From IMG/VR virus record IMGVR_UViG_3300006071_000670, positions 1 through 49,035 of that record: 49,035 nt of DNA, one strand, 5' to 3'. Below, piece after piece: positions 34,169 to 41,391 of the stretch. Origin of the DNA: a virus. The translations under genes and the position numbers were made by a program. The number at the start of each line of letters is the position of its first letter. The first letter of the stretch is position 1. The notes beneath the pieces are model-generated. The model saw only the letters and a list, made by a program, of their open reading frames with translations. It did no database searches and had not been told where the DNA came from.

Positions 34169-34354
34169 TTACCCCTGATTTTTAGCACGAGCTAAGTTGC
34201 GGCCCATAGCTTTCATAGATGCGCTAGTAACTGTAGATGCGCCCTTTTTGCCTTTGCCGGTTTGAATGCCTACAGACGAACCAGAGTCGCCAAGGTTTTT
34301 ACCCTTAGTTCTACCTGTCTTTGTAACGCCGTCGGCTACTGATTTATATCCCAT
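34169..34354 (-). CDS. Small basic structural-block protein (61 aa)
   Basis: 61 residues, strongly basic (GRTKGKNLGDSGSSVG, GKGKKGASTVTSASM). No hydrophobic core or catalytic motif. Sits in the block of small Lys-rich proteins and is possibly DNA- or capsid-associated. Confidence 0.5.
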   Translation of the reverse strand: MGYKSVADGVTKTGRTKGKNLGDSGSSVGIQTGKGKKGASTVTSASMKAMGRNLARAKNQG

Positions 34355-34363
34355 AATTTACTC

Positions 34364-34789
34364 CTAAGTTATACTTACTGTTACTGTACCTATTTGCCCT
34401 ACGGCAATCAAGTCATTAGGCGTTAAACCAAAGTCATTGAGTCTTGCGCCGCCAACAGGGTTCCACCCCCATTGAAACACCCTACTACCCAAATCTATAT
34501 TGCCAAACCCGTCTGGACCTTCTCCAGTAAGGTTAATCTGCAAACCACTTGTACCAGACTGAATATAACTTGTATCCGGTCTTGGTTCTCTTACTGCTTG
34601 TGGATCATCTACTGGGTATAAGCCCAACGACAACTGTGGATGATCTGGATCCCAACAACTCTGACATACCTTAATTTTATACGGTTTTGTCTTTAAAATC
34701 TGTGTTTTTAGCTCTTTTAATTTATAGCGAAAATTGCAGCGATCGCACTGCGAAATTGCATATTTACCAGAGGCGAACTTGTTTGGCAT
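34364..34789 (-). CDS. Zinc-ribbon structural-block protein
   Basis: 141 residues. CDRC and CQSC (about residues 15-45) form an N-terminal zinc ribbon, then a Pro/Asp-rich linker (LGLYPVDDPQAVREPRPD). The C-terminus DLIAVGQIGTVTVSIT resembles one repeat of the 433-residue repeat protein. Probably a connector-level minor virion protein. Confidence 0.65.
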   Translation of the reverse strand: MPNKFASGKYAISQCDRCNFRYKLKELKTQILKTKPYKIKVCQSCWDPDHPQLSLGLYPVDDPQAVREPRPDTSYIQSGTSGLQINLTGEGPDGFGNIDLGSRVFQWGWNPVGGARLNDFGLTPNDLIAVGQIGTVTVSIT

Positions 34790-34792
34790 AGA

Positions 34793-35725
34793 TTAGGTAC
34801 CATAGTAGAACGTATTCCGTGGCACAACTCTAAGCGATGCTTTCTCCCGATCTTCCTCTGCAGCTAATTGGAACTGCTGTTCATAGTCGGCTTTGAGCAT
34901 CATAATGCGGCTTGGATCTACGTCTTCTAATTTTGTAGAAAGCTGATAAGCAAGACCAGCAACCATGCAAGGTATAAACCGGAATGGAATGTCTTGTACG
35001 TAAGCTCCAGAGCCTGTGTCTTGGATACGGCGCATGCGATAGTACACAAATGTATACTGATTACCAGGTGCGTTTGGTGTTGGCCAGACGTTAATTGAAG
35101 GTAAGTTTTGTACAGTAATTGCTGCGCCAGCAGTATGTGCCGTTGCGGTAGTGCCGTTTTGTCCACGAGCGCAGTTTAAAAGCTGATTGCCGTTGACGTT
35201 TGGATAGCTAATAATCTCGTTGTCTATCTGAATAAACCCAGAAGAGCCTACTTCTGCGGTAGAAGTAAGTGTAATTGTGGTATCTGTAGAGCTAACATTA
35301 GCAGCTAAAGTAGCAGTAATTGGGTTAGATTGCCCAGATTGGCGATTCACCCAAACCTGAATTGGTCGGCCTTGTGCCAATTTGTTTGGCAAGGTCATGT
35401 AGGTAGACTCAGAAATACGGCTAATATTAATGTCGATTTGGTTTAAAGTACCTGGCTGAGTACGGATAACCATGTCCATCAAATCAATAGTATCAACAGG
35501 CAAAGGATAGGTAGCTTGTCCAGTAACCATAGGAACAACACCCTGTTCGATTGTCCAAAGATTAATTCCACGGTTAGCCCACTCAATAGTAAGAATATTT
35601 AACGAACGACGTGCGGTTCTAAAATCGTAACCAGAACGCAACTGCTTACCGCAGCGCTCAAACGCTTCTTCGATAAGATCATTAACGTCTAGATTAAACG
35701 ACGAAGTACCTGTAGTTGTTGCCAT
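34793..35725 (-). CDS. Head-tail adaptor (T7 gp11-like) candidate with an inserted beta module
   Basis: 310 residues. N-terminal helical part (NDLIEEAFERCGKQLRSGY, RSLNILTIEWANRGINLWT) and C-terminal LKADYEQQFQLAAEEDREKASLRV match tail-tube A/adaptor-like proteins. Residues about 145-205 hold a module (FIQIDNEIISY, TATAHTAGAAI) that recurs in the 718-residue nozzle candidate. Probably sits at the portal-tail junction. Confidence 0.7.
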   Translation of the reverse strand: MATTTGTSSFNLDVNDLIEEAFERCGKQLRSGYDFRTARRSLNILTIEWANRGINLWTIEQGVVPMVTGQATYPLPVDTIDLMDMVIRTQPGTLNQIDINISRISESTYMTLPNKLAQGRPIQVWVNRQSGQSNPITATLAANVSSTDTTITLTSTAEVGSSGFIQIDNEIISYPNVNGNQLLNCARGQNGTTATAHTAGAAITVQNLPSINVWPTPNAPGNQYTFVYYRMRRIQDTGSGAYVQDIPFRFIPCMVAGLAYQLSTKLEDVDPSRIMMLKADYEQQFQLAAEEDREKASLRVVPRNTFYYGT

Positions 35726-35982
35726 TATTTAGCCTTTTTCTTTACAATCTTTTCGGCGTTCTTTACAATTTTTTTGGCTGCTGGCTTTTTAGCTGGACGA
35801 GTTGTAGCTTTAGCAACACGTGGTTTGCGTTTTGGCTTTGGCTCTTCTACTGGGAAAGGCCACATTTTAAACTCAACCGGTGTTGGTTTAAATTCTTCTT
35901 TTGGCTTAATTCTTAGCCAGTTTAAAAAACGATTAATTAGTTCTTTCAATTTCAACTCCAATCCGTAGGATAAGCAAGTCAA
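35725..35982 (-). CDS. Lysine/proline-rich small protein, start uncertain
   Basis: No ATG is present. The longest reading starts at TTG 35982; TTG 35949 has GGAG 6 nt upstream and is a better candidate, giving 74 residues starting with KELINRFLNWLRIKP. The C-terminal half is Lys/Ala/Pro-rich (KRKPRVAKATTRPAKKPAAKK), like histone-tail or H1-like DNA-binding segments. Overlaps the end of the 46-residue gene. Likely a DNA-condensing or virion-internal protein, which is inference. Confidence 0.5.
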   Translation of the reverse strand: MTCLSYGLELKLKELINRFLNWLRIKPKEEFKPTPVEFKMWPFPVEEPKPKRKPRVAKATTRPAKKPAAKKIVKNAEKIVKKKAK

Positions 35983-36073
35983 CTACAAGGACCCAACGAT
36001 CTTCATACTCGTCTACTACCTCAATACCTAGAGCTACACCATTTATAAAACATAGGTGAATAGCCCAGCTCAC
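35933..36073 (-). CDS. Small GTG-started protein (46 aa)
   Basis: The reading SWAIHLCFINGVALGIEVV, DEYEDRWVLVVDLLILRIGVE, then ERTN-stop is open, hydrophobic and protein-like. GTG 36073 overlaps the TGA of the upstream gene (GTGA), the same coupling as elsewhere in the operon. I see two beta-hairpin-like halves and no cysteine pair. Overlaps the N-terminus of the next gene by up to 50 nt. Function unknown; resembles very short proteins found in structural operons of aquatic phages. Confidence 0.65.
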   Translation of the reverse strand: MSWAIHLCFINGVALGIEVVDEYEDRWVLVVDLLILRIGVEIERTN

Positions 36074-36327
36074 TTTTTTGCGGCTCTCATGTTATCAACC
36101 AAATTAGGGTATGGTCGGCCTGCTTTTTTAGCCGCTGCTTTAGCGCTAGCTTTTTTAGCAGGGGATAGCTTTTTAGGTTTGCCCAAGCTTTTCGGTCTTG
36201 GTTTATCCCAAACGTTTCCGCCTTCTTTATACATGGTTACATCATTCGGATTATCTTTGCGGACAATCGTCTTTTTCTTACCCATCTTAGAAGGCTCAAT
36301 AGCGCCCATACCCCTAGAGTACCGCAT
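36070..36327 (-). CDS. Small basic protein with Gly-Gly motif
   Basis: 85 residues. Begins MRYSRGMGAIEPSKMGKKK and is Lys-rich, with MYKEGGNVW (32-40), one of the recurrent Gly-Gly motifs, and a C-terminal Lys/Ala stretch (KLSPAKKASAKAAAKKAG) like a histone tail. The start follows the TAA of the upstream gene with no gap. Candidate DNA-binding virion protein. Confidence 0.6.
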   Translation of the reverse strand: MRYSRGMGAIEPSKMGKKKTIVRKDNPNDVTMYKEGGNVWDKPRPKSLGKPKKLSPAKKASAKAAAKKAGRPYPNLVDNMRAAKK

Positions 36328-36642
36328 TTAGCACATTTTCCCACGGGTTTTACCCTTAGAAGCAATACCGTCAGCACGCTTAGAAGCTGAGCCTACTTTA
36401 CCGCCCTTTTTGTATGTATCGCCAGCAGGGTTCATACGAGACATAGCATCGGTCATAACATTAGACTTTGCTTTAGCCTTTTTCTTTTTAGGTTTAGGTG
36501 CTGGCTCTTCGTCTTTAACGCCACCAGCAGCAATAGCCGCCATAGCACGAGCACGTGTATCGTCACCGATATTTTTGTTTTGACCTTGAGCTGTTTCAGT
36601 CTCAATTACATCGCCTTCGGCGTAACGTTTCATCTTTTTCAT
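36328..36642 (-). CDS. Small basic protein with Gly-Gly motifs
   Basis: 104 residues from ATG 36642, preceded by AAGGGG. An in-frame ATG at 36660 lies inside the upstream gene. It starts MKKMKRYAEGDVIETE and ends ADGIASKGKTRGKMC. It carries YAEGDVI near the start and YKKGGKV near the end, and a Lys/Ala linker (KPKKKKAKAKS). Same architecture as its neighbours. Confidence 0.6.
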   Translation of the reverse strand: MKKMKRYAEGDVIETETAQGQNKNIGDDTRARAMAAIAAGGVKDEEPAPKPKKKKAKAKSNVMTDAMSRMNPAGDTYKKGGKVGSASKRADGIASKGKTRGKMC

Positions 36643-36643
36643 A

Positions 36644-37165
36644 TTAACGACCCCTTCCACTTTTTTTCATGCCACCACCGCACATTTTGATAGGAGTAGC
36701 ATTTTTTGTGCCCTTACCGCCTTTAGCGCCAGATTGAATTTTTAAATTCTTGTATCCACGCTCTTCTTTACCTTTGGTGTGCGCACGCTTTTGAACTGCG
36801 GACTCACCGTGTTTTAAGAGCTTGTTAGAACCTTTTTCTACGTCTTTAGACATAGTTTTTGGCCCCATTGTTTCTTTCATGCCAACTTTTTTCATTGCAA
36901 TTCCACCTTTTTTAAGTTTGGATAAATTAGTGTGTTTGCCTGGATGCTCTTGTTTATCGTGCATACCAAACGCTTTTTTAATCAACTTCTTGTCTTCTGC
37001 TAAATCGTCGTGCTTCATCATACCACCGCTCCTAAATTTTTTGCCTTTATCAGCCGCAGAAAAGTCTTTACCGACAGATTGTGGGATACCGACTTTTTTA
37101 GCAAAAGCTGCGTTATGCGCAACTGCTTCCATTAAATTGTGTTGTTTTTTAGATGTGCTAGGCAT
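36644..37165 (-). CDS. Lysine-rich protein with Gly-Gly motifs (173 aa)
   Basis: 173 residues. N-terminal MPSTSKKQHNLMEAVAHNAA with KVGIPQSVGKDFSAADKGK resembles small capsid-associated phage proteins. Then RSGGMMK and KKGGIAMKKVG, a very basic C-terminal half, and the end KMCGGGMKKSGRGR. High Lys content suggests DNA contact. Starts with a 1 nt overlap on the gene upstream. Confidence 0.6.
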   Translation of the reverse strand: MPSTSKKQHNLMEAVAHNAAFAKKVGIPQSVGKDFSAADKGKKFRSGGMMKHDDLAEDKKLIKKAFGMHDKQEHPGKHTNLSKLKKGGIAMKKVGMKETMGPKTMSKDVEKGSNKLLKHGESAVQKRAHTKGKEERGYKNLKIQSGAKGGKGTKNATPIKMCGGGMKKSGRGR

Positions 37166-37425
37166 TATTTAAACCACTTATCAAGAACCCAAACAACTAT
37201 ACCACCAGCTAAACCAGCAGCTACAGTTAATACAGTGTGCAAGGTCTTTTTGCTAGCACTTTGTTCTGCAAGCATACGTTGGATATCGGCTAAGCATTTT
37301 TTAACTTCTTCCATGTCTTGAACAAGTTTATCCATGTCGCTTTGCAAGTGCTTAATATCGTTAGCATGAGTGGCTAATTCTCTTGCCGTTACAATTTCAG
37401 GATCGTTGATTTGCAATTCCATCAT
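37165..37425 (-). CDS. Coiled-coil protein with C-terminal membrane segment
   Basis: 86 residues from ATG 37425, which overlaps the upstream TGA (ATGA, with two Met codons in a row). About 15-55 is a coiled coil (DIKHLQSDMDKLVQDMEEV), about 62-82 a hydrophobic segment (TVLTVAAGLAGGIVVWVLD). Layout like XhlA-type hemolysin/holin-associated proteins, but lying among head-tail genes rather than lysis genes. Could be a membrane-interacting virion or ejection component. Confidence 0.6.
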   Translation of the reverse strand: MMELQINDPEIVTARELATHANDIKHLQSDMDKLVQDMEEVKKCLADIQRMLAEQSASKKTLHTVLTVAAGLAGGIVVWVLDKWFK

Positions 37426-37688
37426 TTTGATCCACAATTCCAACGTTTTAAACTAGCCGCCTTTCTTGTTGGTCGACCCTTTTCATCTTTCATAGGGCCA
37501 GGCATGCCAGACATTCTAGCGCAAAAAGACTTCTTGCGGGGACCGCCTTGGGGTTGTGGTGCCTTTAAATGCGAGCCAGTAGCTGCATTATATTTAGCAC
37601 GACCTTTGGCGGTAAGCCCAGCGCCCTTAGATGCAGGCAACTTTTCACCACGACCAATCGCAAGGGAGGGACCTTTTTTCTTAGCCAT
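37422..37688 (-). CDS. Small basic protein (DUF6321-like)
   Basis: 88 residues, rich in Lys/Gly/Pro. GRGEKLPASKGAGLTAKGRA, AATGSHLKAPQPQGGPRKKS, CARMSGMPGPMKDEKGRPT and ASLKRWNCGSK follow the compact order I associate with DUF6321 proteins. No known function. It may be one of the DNA-associated small virion proteins. Confidence 0.65.
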   Translation of the reverse strand: MAKKKGPSLAIGRGEKLPASKGAGLTAKGRAKYNAATGSHLKAPQPQGGPRKKSFCARMSGMPGPMKDEKGRPTRKAASLKRWNCGSK

Positions 37689-38226
37689 AGAAAGCAGTCA
37701 CAAAGTTAACTGTTGTTAAGTTTGCATAAATACCGTTTTGGCATAAAAGTCCTTCGCCAGGAATTAGCATTTCTTGGGTATTGTATGCACTAGCTACAGT
37801 ATCTACTTGTGTAATCCAGCGGTTAGGGTTTGGAAAGTTTGCTGTTGGGTTTGGATAAGCAACAACATATACACAGCCAATACCACCAGAAGTATTTCCA
37901 GAGTTAGGGTCTGTAATGGTAAAGCTATTAGCGCCAGTATTAGTAATGGTGTAATTACCATCAGTAGCTGAGTTACCAGAACTAGAGCTAAACCCAATAC
38001 CAATTAAAGCGCCGTTCGATAATCCGTGTGCTGTAGAACTTACAGTAACCACGTTACCAAGACGCTGATAAGTTGCGCCTACAGGAACTGTATTCGTATC
38101 AAAAATACAGATAGAACCAGCAGTACCACCAGCACCAGCATAAGTAAGCTGCTTCAATCTAGCACGGCCTTGAGTAATATATCCAGACTGGTTTAGGTGC
38201 CCGGATTTTACATCGGTTTGCATCAT
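37681..38226 (-). CDS. Putative head/structural protein (181 aa)
   Basis: 181 residues. N-terminal MMQTDVKSGHLNQSGYITQG, then a beta-rich, Gly/Ser-rich body (LSNGALIGIGFSSSSGNSAT) and a C-terminus TVNFVTAFYG. It looks like a small virion protein exposed on head or tail. Its start codon lies directly after a long inverted repeat (38227-38277) that can fold the leader. Confidence 0.65.
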   Translation of the reverse strand: MMQTDVKSGHLNQSGYITQGRARLKQLTYAGAGGTAGSICIFDTNTVPVGATYQRLGNVVTVSSTAHGLSNGALIGIGFSSSSGNSATDGNYTITNTGANSFTITDPNSGNTSGGIGCVYVVAYPNPTANFPNPNRWITQVDTVASAYNTQEMLIPGEGLLCQNGIYANLTTVNFVTAFYG

Positions 38227-38277
38227 AATTAATCTCTCCTAAGATTTAAGTGGGGGCAAAAGCCCCCTAGATTAATT
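38227..38277 (-). promoter_or_regulatory. Leader structure over the start of the 181-aa gene
   Basis: On the - strand AATTAATCT (38277-38269) pairs with AGATTAATT (38235-38227), which directly precedes ATG 38226. Between them is the hairpin GGGGGC-TTTT-GCCCCC (38267-38252) and the ribosome-binding site TAGGAG. The outer arm overlaps the stop codon of the upstream gene, so ribosomes finishing that gene would open the fold. There is no T-run after the GC hairpin, so it is more likely a processing or coupling element than a terminator. Confidence 0.5.
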
Positions 38278-38788
38278 AAACGTTTTGTACGCCGTTAAGT
38301 GGGTCAGCTACGTAGTAGTGGATGTTTCCAGAGATAGCAACACCAGTAGCACCGGGAGCGCCAGCAGCAGCAGTCAATACGATCAAGTTAGTCGCATTAG
38401 CAACGTTGCTTATGGATGAACCAGCAGCAGATGAAGAAATATTGAACAATGTGCGAGTAGCTACGTTGCCGTTATTAACAAAAGCTGCAGGAACGTTTGT
38501 GCCTAAAGTTGTAGGCTGTCCAGGACCGACAGTTACCAAAGGTGTGTAACCAATGTTAATTGCTGAGTTGCCGCCAGTAGTAGTGTTAGTAACAGAAATA
38601 CCAACAATAACTGCACCTGCTGGGAGAACGATAGCTTGTGAGTTTGCTGAGCTATTTACGATATTTGCAGTAGCTGAGCTATTTGCAATGTAAAAAGGCA
38701 GATACATGCCTGCTGTGCCACAGAGAGCGGTACGAGTCTGATCGCCGCCGCCAGAACGCCAAATTGACTGGGTGGTAGAAATTGCCAT
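38276..38788 (-). CDS. Putative head protein (170 aa)
   Basis: 170 residues from ATG 38788 (MAISTTQSIWRSGG), preceded by GAAGGACAATT; the longer in-frame start 38809 lacks support. Beta-rich with hydrophobic Ala/Val/Ile stretches, consistent with a head decoration or lining protein. First gene after the + strand insert; a promoter candidate lies about 90 bp upstream on the - strand. Confidence 0.65.
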   Translation of the reverse strand: MAISTTQSIWRSGGGDQTRTALCGTAGMYLPFYIANSSATANIVNSSANSQAIVLPAGAVIVGISVTNTTTGGNSAINIGYTPLVTVGPGQPTTLGTNVPAAFVNNGNVATRTLFNISSSAAGSSISNVANATNLIVLTAAAGAPGATGVAISGNIHYYVADPLNGVQNV

Positions 38789-38878
38789 AACGAATTGTCC
38801 TTCATACAAAGATAAGCCAGTTAGTCGTGTATGCGTCTGCCGGGACAGTCTAAAAGGCCGGTTTTCCCGGTTTTCCCT

Positions 38879-38923
38879 ATATTACTACAATTTCGTTGTT
38901 GTGCAATCTTTTTTGGGTAAAAT
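38879..38923. promoter_or_regulatory. Overlapping divergent sigma70 promoter candidates
   Basis: On the - strand TTGCAC (38906-38901) and TAATAT (38884-38879) are 16 nt apart, reading toward the 170-residue head gene. On the + strand TTGTTG (38896-38901) and TAAAAT (38918-38923) are 16 nt apart, reading toward the GNAT gene. Both fall in the 224 bp gap that divides the divergent units (38789-39012), where transcription must start. Neither -35 is perfect and no operator was found. Confidence 0.45.
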
Positions 38924-39012
38924 AATTTTGGGGGGTCGGATTTGCCAGGATCAGGCAGATTAGATAGCGGAATTTAACGGCCTGCCCACCAACTTTACAG
39001 GGGGCATTTTGA

Positions 39013-39501
39013 ATGAAATTCACGGTGAAGAAAGTAGACATTCGGGTTCCATCCATACAAACCACACTTGGGTTTCTTCAGCGAAAGATACTTCCGGAGG
39101 ATGTACCATACGACACAACCAGGGGTCATTGGTGGATAGCATACGCAGAGGATGGGAAGCCCGTTGCTTTTGCGGGTCTGGTGCGTTCGATCAAGTGGAG
39201 CGACACCGGTTACTTTTGTAGAGCAGGTGTGCTAGATGGTTTTACTGGACATGGCATTCAAAAGCGCCTAATCAAAGTTCGTCAAGTGCAAGCTAAAAAA
39301 CTTGGTTGGAATTGGTGTATCACAGATACAACAAATAATCCTGCATCGTCAAACTCTTTAATCTCTTGCGGATTCAAGATGTATACTCCAGCAAATCCGT
39401 GGTCTTTCAAAAACGCTTGTTACTGGAAATACAAGGTGAACCCAGATGCCGTACAAAGACGTGAACGTAAGAAAAAAGAAACACAAGGAGTACAGCCGTA
39501 A
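39013..39501 (+). CDS. GNAT-family acetyltransferase in a + strand insert
   Basis: 162 residues on the strand opposite to its neighbours. AYAEDGKPVAFAGLV and GVLDGFTGHGIQKRLI are the third strand and motif A of a GNAT fold, with the acetyl-CoA loop at G76/G79/G81. SLISCGFKMY is the typical late GNAT segment, and YWKYKV the last strand. It would acetylate an unknown small or protein substrate. AGGGGGC 9-14 nt before the ATG serves as ribosome-binding site. It overlaps the following HNH gene by 56 nt. Confidence 0.8.
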   Translation: MKFTVKKVDIRVPSIQTTLGFLQRKILPEDVPYDTTRGHWWIAYAEDGKPVAFAGLVRSIKWSDTGYFCRAGVLDGFTGHGIQKRLIKVRQVQAKKLGWNWCITDTTNNPASSNSLISCGFKMYTPANPWSFKNACYWKYKVNPDAVQRRERKKKETQGVQP

Positions 39502-39820
39502 GCATTATGAGGCTAATTTAGAAGCCACTAAACGGCGAACTAAAGAAACAAAGGCCAAAGAAAAAGAAGAATGGTATGCATTTAAATCTACACTTAAGTG
39601 CACAAATTGTGGGTTTAGCCACATAGCGGCATTAGATTTTCACCACGAAGATCCATCTACAAAACTAGGAAACGTACACCGTTTCATATCCAACGGGCAA
39701 TTTGCCAAGGCATACGAAGAAATCAAAAAGTGCATAGTCCTATGCGCTAACTGCCACAGAATCCACCACCATAAAGAAAAAACCCCGCCTCGTGAGCGGG
39801 GTCCAAACACAGGGGTTTGA
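39446..39820 (+). CDS. HNH-like endonuclease with zinc ribbon
   Basis: 124 residues, second gene of the + strand insert. A Lys/Arg/Glu helical N-terminus, then C52/C55, LDFHHEDP (H66/H67), and CANCHRIHH with C100/C103 and H104: a zinc-bound HNH-type core. AAGGTGAACCC is its ribosome-binding site. The last 40 bp contain the - strand terminator. It could be the mobilising nuclease of the insert. Confidence 0.75.
   Translation: MPYKDVNVRKKKHKEYSRKHYEANLEATKRRTKETKAKEKEEWYAFKSTLKCTNCGFSHIAALDFHHEDPSTKLGNVHRFISNGQFAKAYEEIKKCIVLCANCHRIHHHKEKTPPRERGPNTGV
39777..39801 (-). terminator. Rho-independent terminator of the capsid transcript
   Basis: On the - strand CCCCGC (39801-39796), loop of 7, GCGGGG (39788-39783), then TTTTTT (39782-39777). 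It lies 24 bp after the capsid stop codon and inside the 3' end of the + strand HNH gene. On the + strand no T-run follows, so it terminates only the late transcript. It would separate capsid expression from the genes beyond the insert. Confidence 0.85.
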
Positions 39821-39824
39821 GGTA

Positions 39825-40733
39825 TTAGGCTCCTGGGGAACCGAACATACCGAGCGGATCAGACCAGCCGAAGCTGTAACGCTCACGTGACTTGTAACGT
39901 ACGTTACCGGTGTCAAAGTCGCCGTCCATGCTGTTCTGTAAAGGAACACGAACGAAGTGCTTCATACCGTTTGGAACGTCAGTAGTCAAGAACCAAGCAT
40001 TGGTGTCGGTCAAGAAGTGGTTAATTGCATAACCTTCTGGGATTGAACCGTTGTTTTTCAATGCGTTGATATCGTTGTCGTTAGTACCAACACGCAATTC
40101 AGTTTCGAGCAAGCGAGTTGCAACGAACTGGAGAGCAGGAGGAACAACTAACTTCTTAGGCTTAGCAGCGATCAACAGACCACGCTCATCAGTCCAAGCA
40201 GCGATTTGAATAACAGCAGCTTCCAAAGAAGTTTCGTTCAAATCTGCAGCAACTGCAGGAGTGTTACTGTTAGTACCGCCAGATACCAATGGGTGAGCTG
40301 TAGAGAACAATGGAACGCCATCACCACCGTTGTAACCAGTTGTGAAGCCGTTGTTCAATACTGAAGCAGCTTTAACTTGCTTGGTATAAGCCATAGCACG
40401 AGCTAGTGCTTTAGTGTAACGAGCAGACAAAGAGTCATACAAGTTATCTTCGATCGCTTCTTCTGTCAAGCTAAAGCCAAGAGCGATAGTTTGATGGTTG
40501 TAGCGAGCTGTCCATGCTTCTTGCGCATTATCATACGCAATTGCGGAGCCTTCGTTTTTAACTGGGGCAGCGCTGAAACCAGACAATTTGGTTTCTTCTT
40601 CAAAAGAACGCTCAGAAGTCTCTGTTTCATAAACTTCTTTATGTTCTTCACCATAGCGAGCATACTCTAATCCGAACAAAGCGTTCAGACCAGGCAAGAG
40701 CTCTTTTAGTAGTTGGGCACGAGAAATAGCCAT
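39825..40733 (-). CDS. Major capsid protein (HK97-fold, gpT-like)
   Basis: 302 residues, after the scaffold and decoration genes. MAISRAQLLKELLPGLNALF is an N-terminal arm, GFSLTEEAIEDNLYDSLSAR a spine helix, LVVPPALQFVATRLLETEL the central P-domain-like part and RVPLQNSMDGDFDTG with RYKSRERYSFGWSDP the C-terminal half. This order fits the Mu gpT-type capsid proteins. Followed by a terminator, as expected of the most expressed gene. Confidence 0.85.
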   Translation of the reverse strand: MAISRAQLLKELLPGLNALFGLEYARYGEEHKEVYETETSERSFEEETKLSGFSAAPVKNEGSAIAYDNAQEAWTARYNHQTIALGFSLTEEAIEDNLYDSLSARYTKALARAMAYTKQVKAASVLNNGFTTGYNGGDGVPLFSTAHPLVSGGTNSNTPAVAADLNETSLEAAVIQIAAWTDERGLLIAAKPKKLVVPPALQFVATRLLETELRVGTNDNDINALKNNGSIPEGYAINHFLTDTNAWFLTTDVPNGMKHFVRVPLQNSMDGDFDTGNVRYKSRERYSFGWSDPLGMFGSPGA

Positions 40734-40745
40734 TTAATTAGCTCC

Positions 40746-41372
40746 TTAGACGTAGTTTTGTGCCGCAGTAGCGAGCATCTGTGGGTTGTTCAACTTCACG
40801 ATAACTTCTGTGAAGGCGTTTGTACCGGTAGCGGTTTCAGGAACAACAGCGATGCACTTAACTGGCCATGCAGCAGCGTTACCTGTACCTGTTACTGGAG
40901 CAACAACTGACAGAGCAGAGTCGCCTGTAGTAGTAGAACCTGCAGATTGCAAAATAGACAAGTTAGTACCAACAACAGAAGCGTTAGCGGTAGTAATTGT
41001 TGTGTTTGCACTGTAAGTAACAGCTACTTTAAATGCAGCCATAGGGTCGCTAACAACATAAGCAATAGCAGAAGTCGCAGCAGCATTACCTGGGTAGTAC
41101 TGAGCTTGAACTGTTTGGTTCTGTGTATTAACGTACTGAACACCAATGAATACGCCGTAAGTCAAGTTAGCAGTATTGTCAGTAGTAGAGTCTACGGTTA
41201 CGTTTGATTTGATGATATTGCCACCTTTGACCATAACGATGTCACCGTTGTAAATCGCAGTATTGTATGTACTAGCGATTGGCAGTTGCTGAGTTGCGCC
41301 AGCATATGGCATGAAATCAGCACGGTTAACAGGTACTAGGCCGTAGGGAGCAGAAACGGTTGGATAAGCCAT
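40746..41372 (-). CDS. Head decoration/structural protein
   Basis: 208 residues, beta-rich and Thr/Ala/Val-rich. N-terminal MAYPTVSAPYGLVPVNRADF is a recurring start in phage head proteins next to the capsid gene. No catalytic motif. Likely binds the capsid surface or stabilises it. Confidence 0.7.
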   Translation of the reverse strand: MAYPTVSAPYGLVPVNRADFMPYAGATQQLPIASTYNTAIYNGDIVMVKGGNIIKSNVTVDSTTDNTANLTYGVFIGVQYVNTQNQTVQAQYYPGNAAATSAIAYVVSDPMAAFKVAVTYSANTTITTANASVVGTNLSILQSAGSTTTGDSALSVVAPVTGTGNAAAWPVKCIAVVPETATGTNAFTEVIVKLNNPQMLATAAQNYV

Positions 41373-41391
41373 TTAATTCTCCTAAGATTAA

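Noticed and set aside
36822-37172. Hydrophobic 116-codon + frame opposite the basic-protein genes.
   Set aside because: The complement of Lys-rich codons gives Phe/Leu-rich readings. No ribosome-binding site, and the - strand operon is continuous here.
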